From Leptolyngbya sp. KIOST-1 (GTDB taxonomy: Bacteria > Cyanobacteriota > Cyanobacteriia > Phormidesmidales > Phormidesmidaceae), in NCBI RefSeq assembly GCF_000763385.1, contig NZ_JQFA01000004.1, forward strand, positions 186,001 to 250,000: a stretch of DNA of 64,000 nt, in the 5' to 3' direction. The position numbers and the translations under genes were made by a program. Shown piece by piece: positions 61,113 to 64,000 of this stretch. The notes under the pieces are model-generated. The model saw only the letters and a program-made list of their open reading frames with translations. It did not search any database and was not told where the DNA came from. Numbering within the stretch: position 1 is the stretch's first letter; each line of letters begins with the position of its first letter.

Positions 61113-61814
61113 ATGGAACCTGTCGTCAATATTCAGGGATTGCACCACGCCTTTGGCAAAGGTTCCCTGGCCAAGCCGGTGCTGATCGACATTGACCTCG
61201 CCATTCAACCGGGGGAAATTGTGATTTTGACAGGGCCATCCGGCAGCGGCAAGACGACGCTGCTGAGCCTGATGGGGGGGCTGAGGTCGGCCCAGCAGGG
61301 GAGCCTCAAGATTTTGGGTGAGGAGCTGCTAGGGGCCAGCAAGCAGCAGCTGGTTCGGCTGCGCAGCCGGATTGGCTACATTTTTCAGGCCCACAACCTG
61401 CTGGACTGTTTGACCGCCCAGGAAAACGTGCGCATGGCCCTGCGCCTGCAGCCGACCCTCACCTACGACGATCGCACCGCTCAGGCCACCGCCATGCTGG
61501 AGGCCGTGGGGCTGGGGCATCGGGTCAACTACCGACCCGACAACCTCTCGGGGGGGCAAAAGCAGCGGGTGGCGATCGCCCGCGCCCTGGTCACCCAGCC
61601 CAAGCTGATTCTGGCGGACGAACCCACCGCCGCCCTCGACAGTCAGTCAGGCCGAGAAGTGGTGCAGCTCATGCAGCGCCTGGCCCAGGAGCAGGGCTGT
61701 ACCATTCTGCTGGTCACCCACGACAACCGCATCCTCGACATCGCCCACCGCATCATTCACATGGAAGACGGGCGGCTAATCAGGGCCGAAAGCCCCGCCG
61801 CCGCGGTGGTCTAG
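61113..61814 (+). CDS. devA: DevA-like ABC exporter ATPase
   Basis: 233 residues from ATG 61113, which has GGAGAGG six bases upstream; the longer frame from 61086 is unlikely. Walker [13 protein letters not shown]-loop FQAHNLL, signature [15 protein letters not shown], Walker [13 protein letters not shown] and the switch His in LLVTHDNRI are all present. Belongs to the MacB/LolD/DevA group of short ATPases that work with FtsX-type permeases. Completes devBCA. Confidence 0.93.
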   Translation: MEPVVNIQGLHHAFGKGSLAKPVLIDIDLAIQPGEIVILTGPSGSGKTTLLSLMGGLRSAQQGSLKILGEELLGASKQQLVRLRSRIGYIFQAHNLLDCLTAQENVRMALRLQPTLTYDDRTAQATAMLEAVGLGHRVNYRPDNLSGGQKQRVAIARALVTQPKLILADEPTAALDSQSGREVVQLMQRLAQEQGCTILLVTHDNRILDIAHRIIHMEDGRLIRAESPAAAVV

Positions 61815-61908
61815 GGCTACGTATTCCTGGTTGGAGTTTACGGACCAGCAGCCCATCCCAGCAGAGGGCTGGAGGAAAGCCTGGTGGAAATAGCCAGCCC
61901 AACAGGCC

Positions 61909-62523
61909 TTATCCCCAGTGGGACAGGGGCTGGCGCTGGGACAGCAAAATAGCTCGACTCGAACCCGGCATAGCGCCATGGTGACGGTTATCGCCCCGGC
62001 GCTTTCTGAATCGCACCAGCTGCCCCTGCTGCTCCAGACTGTTGAGCAGGCGGGTCACAGTCACCCGACTGCTGCCCAAGACCTCGGAGAGCTGCTTGTG
62101 GGTCAACAGCGGCGGCAACACGGTGCCCTCCGGAGTTTGGTAACCAAACCGGTGGGCCAGCCAGTGCAGCAACTGCAGCAGTCGTTCCGCCAGGCAGGGA
62201 GTTTGCACCACGCAAAACAGTTCCTGACTACAGCAGAGATGGTTGAGCAAGAGCTGCCGCCAGAAGCGAGTTTGCGTGTCAACGGTGACCTCTGTCACCG
62301 TCACCTGAGTCAGGCACTCCATTCGGTAGGGGCTGAGGCGAGTCAGCGGCAGACCGACAATATCGCCCTGGCCCCAAATACCCACCGTCGTGACCTGCCC
62401 CTCGGCGGTCCAGGTGAGCGCGCGCACAATGCCCTGCTCAATCAGCCAGACGCGATCGCCCAGGGGTGGCAGCGCAGATCTGGCGTCAAAGGTTTGCAGA
62501 ACGGACAGTTGGGGGTGGAGCAT
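61909..62523 (-). CDS. Crp/Fnr family transcription regulator
   Basis: 204 residues from ATG 62523; the upstream part of the frame has no homology. The effector domain is short and lacks recognisable cNMP-binding residues (DRVWLIEQGIVRALTW, GIWGQGDIVGLPLTRLSPY). A helix-turn-helix follows with LTHKQLSEVLGSSRVTVTRLLNSLEQQGQL. Three cysteines (HLCCSQELFCVV) occur in the dimerisation helix and could respond to redox or metals, an inference. It ends 95 bp from the convergent devA and is a distant relative of the regulator at 44667. Confidence 0.85.
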   Translation of the reverse strand: MLHPQLSVLQTFDARSALPPLGDRVWLIEQGIVRALTWTAEGQVTTVGIWGQGDIVGLPLTRLSPYRMECLTQVTVTEVTVDTQTRFWRQLLLNHLCCSQELFCVVQTPCLAERLLQLLHWLAHRFGYQTPEGTVLPPLLTHKQLSEVLGSSRVTVTRLLNSLEQQGQLVRFRKRRGDNRHHGAMPGSSRAILLSQRQPLSHWG

Positions 62524-62552
62524 GGGCTTGGGTGGGGTGAGGGACTGGAGAG

Positions 62553-62873
62553 CTAGGGTTGGGAGCTGGTAAACGGCCGCCAAAGGCGTTTTTTGAGGTA
62601 AGGTCGGCTGGGCGAATGCAGCGGCCTCAGCGCAACGGCTTCGTAATCGGTGCAGTGGAGGGCGGCTTCGGAGGCGGCTTCTGTGGGACGCACCGGGCAC
62701 TTGAGGTAGGGGCTGCCCGTGTAGTACCGACAGCGAAAGCAGGGCACCTGGTGCAATCGCCGCAGCCGCTGGATCCCGTCATTGACCGCCAGCAACACCG
62801 CCAGGACAAAGGCCAGCACCAAGACCCATATGCCCAGGGGGACCAGAACGGCGAGCAGGGTGGCAGAAGGCAT
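62553..62873 (-). CDS. Small membrane protein with four-cysteine motif (hypothetical)
   Basis: 106 residues from ATG 62873. One membrane segment at the N-terminus (VLVPLGIWVLVLAFVLAVLLAV) is followed by VPCFRCRYYTGSPYLKC and LHCTDYE, i.e. CxxC plus two later cysteines able to bind a metal. The pattern CxxCRY(Y/F)..(L)KC.V.P...C.DYE occurs in conserved cyanobacterial hypotheticals. The function is unknown. Same strand as its neighbours, 29 bp upstream of the Crp-type gene, possibly one transcript. Confidence 0.7.
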   Translation of the reverse strand: MPSATLLAVLVPLGIWVLVLAFVLAVLLAVNDGIQRLRRLHQVPCFRCRYYTGSPYLKCPVRPTEAASEAALHCTDYEAVALRPLHSPSRPYLKKRLWRPFTSSQP

Positions 62874-62915
62874 AGAAACTCTGGATAACAGCGTGGCAAC
62901 CGATGGCAAGCGAGG

Positions 62916-63659
62916 TTAGGAAATGGTCAGCCTCGGCGGTGATAGCAGTACAGAGTCGGTGGTGCCCCAAAAACTGAGAATTTGGCTGACCACCGGGTGG
63001 GCGTAGTCGGCGTGAAAGAAATGGCGGCCGGGGCACAGGGCAATGCGATCGCCCGCTTTGAGCCACGGCTGCCACCCCCGCAGCTGGGTCGGGTCAACCA
63101 CAAAGTCGTCTTCGCCGCCGCACACCAGCAGGGGCACCGCCACGCTGCCGGGGCAGAGGCTAACCCGCTTCAGCAACGAGTGGGGCGACACCGAGTGGAG
63201 CAAATCCTGCTCCAGCAGATTGACCCAGCCGGGCACCAGGGGCCGTGCCTGGTAGCCAAACAGGCTGTAGACCATCTGGGTAAGCACCTGTCGCCGACTG
63301 CAGGGCAAACGTTCGAGCTGGGCGTAGTAGTGGGCCTGCCAGTCAACCATGGGGTTGACTCCCACCGCCAGCAGGGTCAGCGACTTCACCCGGTGGGGAT
63401 TCTGGCGGGCGTAGAGCAACCCCACCAGCCCGCCAGTACCATGGCCGAGCAAATGCACCGGGCGGTCATGGTTTTTCAGATAGTCATGGAGCAGGGTGAC
63501 GGCAATAGCCAGGGAGCTGGGCTCCTCTGGGGTTTGGCGGTAGGCCCAGTGGGCCACCTCTACGTAGCGGGCCAGACTGCCCAGCAGCTTGTGGTCAAAC
63601 CGCTCAAAGCTGGGGCTGACGTTGAGCCATACCGCGTCGGGAAGGGTAGGTGGAGACAT
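62916..63659 (-). CDS. Alpha/beta hydrolase fold protein (IsiC-like context)
   Basis: 247 residues from ATG 63659 (MSPPTLPDAVWLNVSPSF). The nucleophile position in HLLGHGTGGLVG is Thr instead of Ser (GHGTGG), which is unusual. The acid and base are plausible in GGEDDFVVDP and GRHFFHADY. Not exported. It lies 92 bp downstream of an IsiA/CP43-prime type gene, and in some cyanobacteria the iron-stress operon includes an alpha/beta hydrolase (IsiC); that link is an inference from position. Confidence 0.8.
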   Translation of the reverse strand: MSPPTLPDAVWLNVSPSFERFDHKLLGSLARYVEVAHWAYRQTPEEPSSLAIAVTLLHDYLKNHDRPVHLLGHGTGGLVGLLYARQNPHRVKSLTLLAVGVNPMVDWQAHYYAQLERLPCSRRQVLTQMVYSLFGYQARPLVPGWVNLLEQDLLHSVSPHSLLKRVSLCPGSVAVPLLVCGGEDDFVVDPTQLRGWQPWLKAGDRIALCPGRHFFHADYAHPVVSQILSFWGTTDSVLLSPPRLTIS

Positions 63660-63751
63660 AGGATTGAGCGTTACAATCGAAGAGAAAAGGGGGGCAGGAT
63701 GTTGGAGCCCTATATGCCCCCCAAGAGAGGAGAAGTTAACCCAACACTGGA

Positions 63752-64000
63752 TTACGGTTCGACCGTACTCAGGGCCTTTTCTACCCGGCGAAAGTCGAAC
63801 CCAATGGCGCGCAGGGCGTGCCACAGATGGCCCTGCAAGAACAAGAACGCCAGAATGAAGTGCGCGTTGGCTAACCAGCAGCGAGAGGTGTGGGCATTGA
63901 GCGGCAGCACCACGGTGTCAGCAAAGTAGGGCATAATACCCAGTCTGACTGCCAGGGGTGGGCCGTAAAATTCCACCGGGTAGGCCAGGGTGTTGACGGC
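63752..64000 (-). CDS. IsiA/Pcb-type chlorophyll-binding protein (5' part beyond window)
   Basis: The last 82 residues of a CP43-prime family antenna protein; the frame is open to the window edge. Visible: [20 protein letters not shown], then the sixth helix [31 protein letters not shown], and an end [12 protein letters not shown]. The chlorophyll-ligating His pair (ANAHF and GHLWHALRA) is present. PsbC itself ends differently, so IsiA or Pcb is more likely. IsiA accumulates under iron limitation and surrounds photosystem I. Confidence 0.85.
   Translation of the reverse strand, partial: AVNTLAYPVEFYGPPLAVRLGIMPYFADTVVLPLNAHTSRCWLANAHFILAFLFLQGHLWHALRAIGFDFRRVEKALSTVEP

Overview
The window is a chromosomal segment of a cyanobacterium, probably a filamentous or Leptolyngbya/Nodosilinea-like lineage; the genus is an inference. 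Evidence seen: the beta-prime subunit of RNA polymerase is split into rpoC1 and rpoC2, a carboxysome shell gene of the CcmP type is present, a CP43-prime/IsiA-type chlorophyll protein runs off the right edge, there is a DevBCA exporter, several cyanobacteria-only families occur (DUF1350, DUF3370), and the HIP1 octamer GCGATCGC is everywhere. Genes are dense, GC-rich and mostly housekeeping, broken up by short dispersed repeats.

Layout. 1-3.1 kb: exopolysaccharide export (a Wzc-like tyrosine kinase cut by the window edge, and an SLBB export protein), on minus. 3.4-8.5 kb: argG, a UPF0175/DUF3368 toxin-antitoxin pair, mazG, and a minus-strand set of a rhodanese-like protein, cofG (deazaflavin synthesis) and a four-cysteine protein. 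8.6-17.4 kb: mutL, a glutathione transferase, a LuxR-type response regulator, a fasciclin protein, ccmP, an oxidoreductase and rnc, followed by rnpB. 18-29 kb: rpsT-tatD-rpoB-rpoC1-rpoC2 on minus. 29-45 kb: hisD, pyrG, a sensor kinase plus adenylate-cyclase-type response regulator pair, argS, cupin, DUF429, DUF4160/DUF2442, mnmH, leuC and a Crp-type regulator. 45-55 kb: DUF1350, purN, an exported zinc protease, a DUF3370 protein, and a ParA-like/winged-helix/tail-anchored cyclic-nucleotide-domain module. 55-58.6 kb: a recent rearrangement. 58.6-64 kb: devBCA, a second Crp-type regulator, a membrane cysteine protein, an alpha/beta hydrolase and the end of an isiA-like gene.

The most unusual stretch is 55.2-58.6 kb. 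A DUF6399-type insertion sequence has matching terminal inverted repeats. Its 3-prime end occurs twice, and a vapBC fragment broken at both ends lies between the two copies. The 8-bp target duplication CGTTCGGG flanks the outer ends, so the unit including the captured vapBC piece appears to have moved as one. It landed 12 bp upstream of the devB start codon. The left flank, with a 61-codon membrane protein gene and the first 131 bp of the element, is duplicated without a visible difference over 558 bp.

Other points worth attention: a nine-base homopolymer that shifts the last codons of rpoC2 out of frame; RNase P RNA lying directly upstream of the RNase III gene; an in-frame stop in codon 9 of a DUF4160 gene; and a small family of MITE-like elements. 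No tRNA, rRNA or CRISPR array was recognised.
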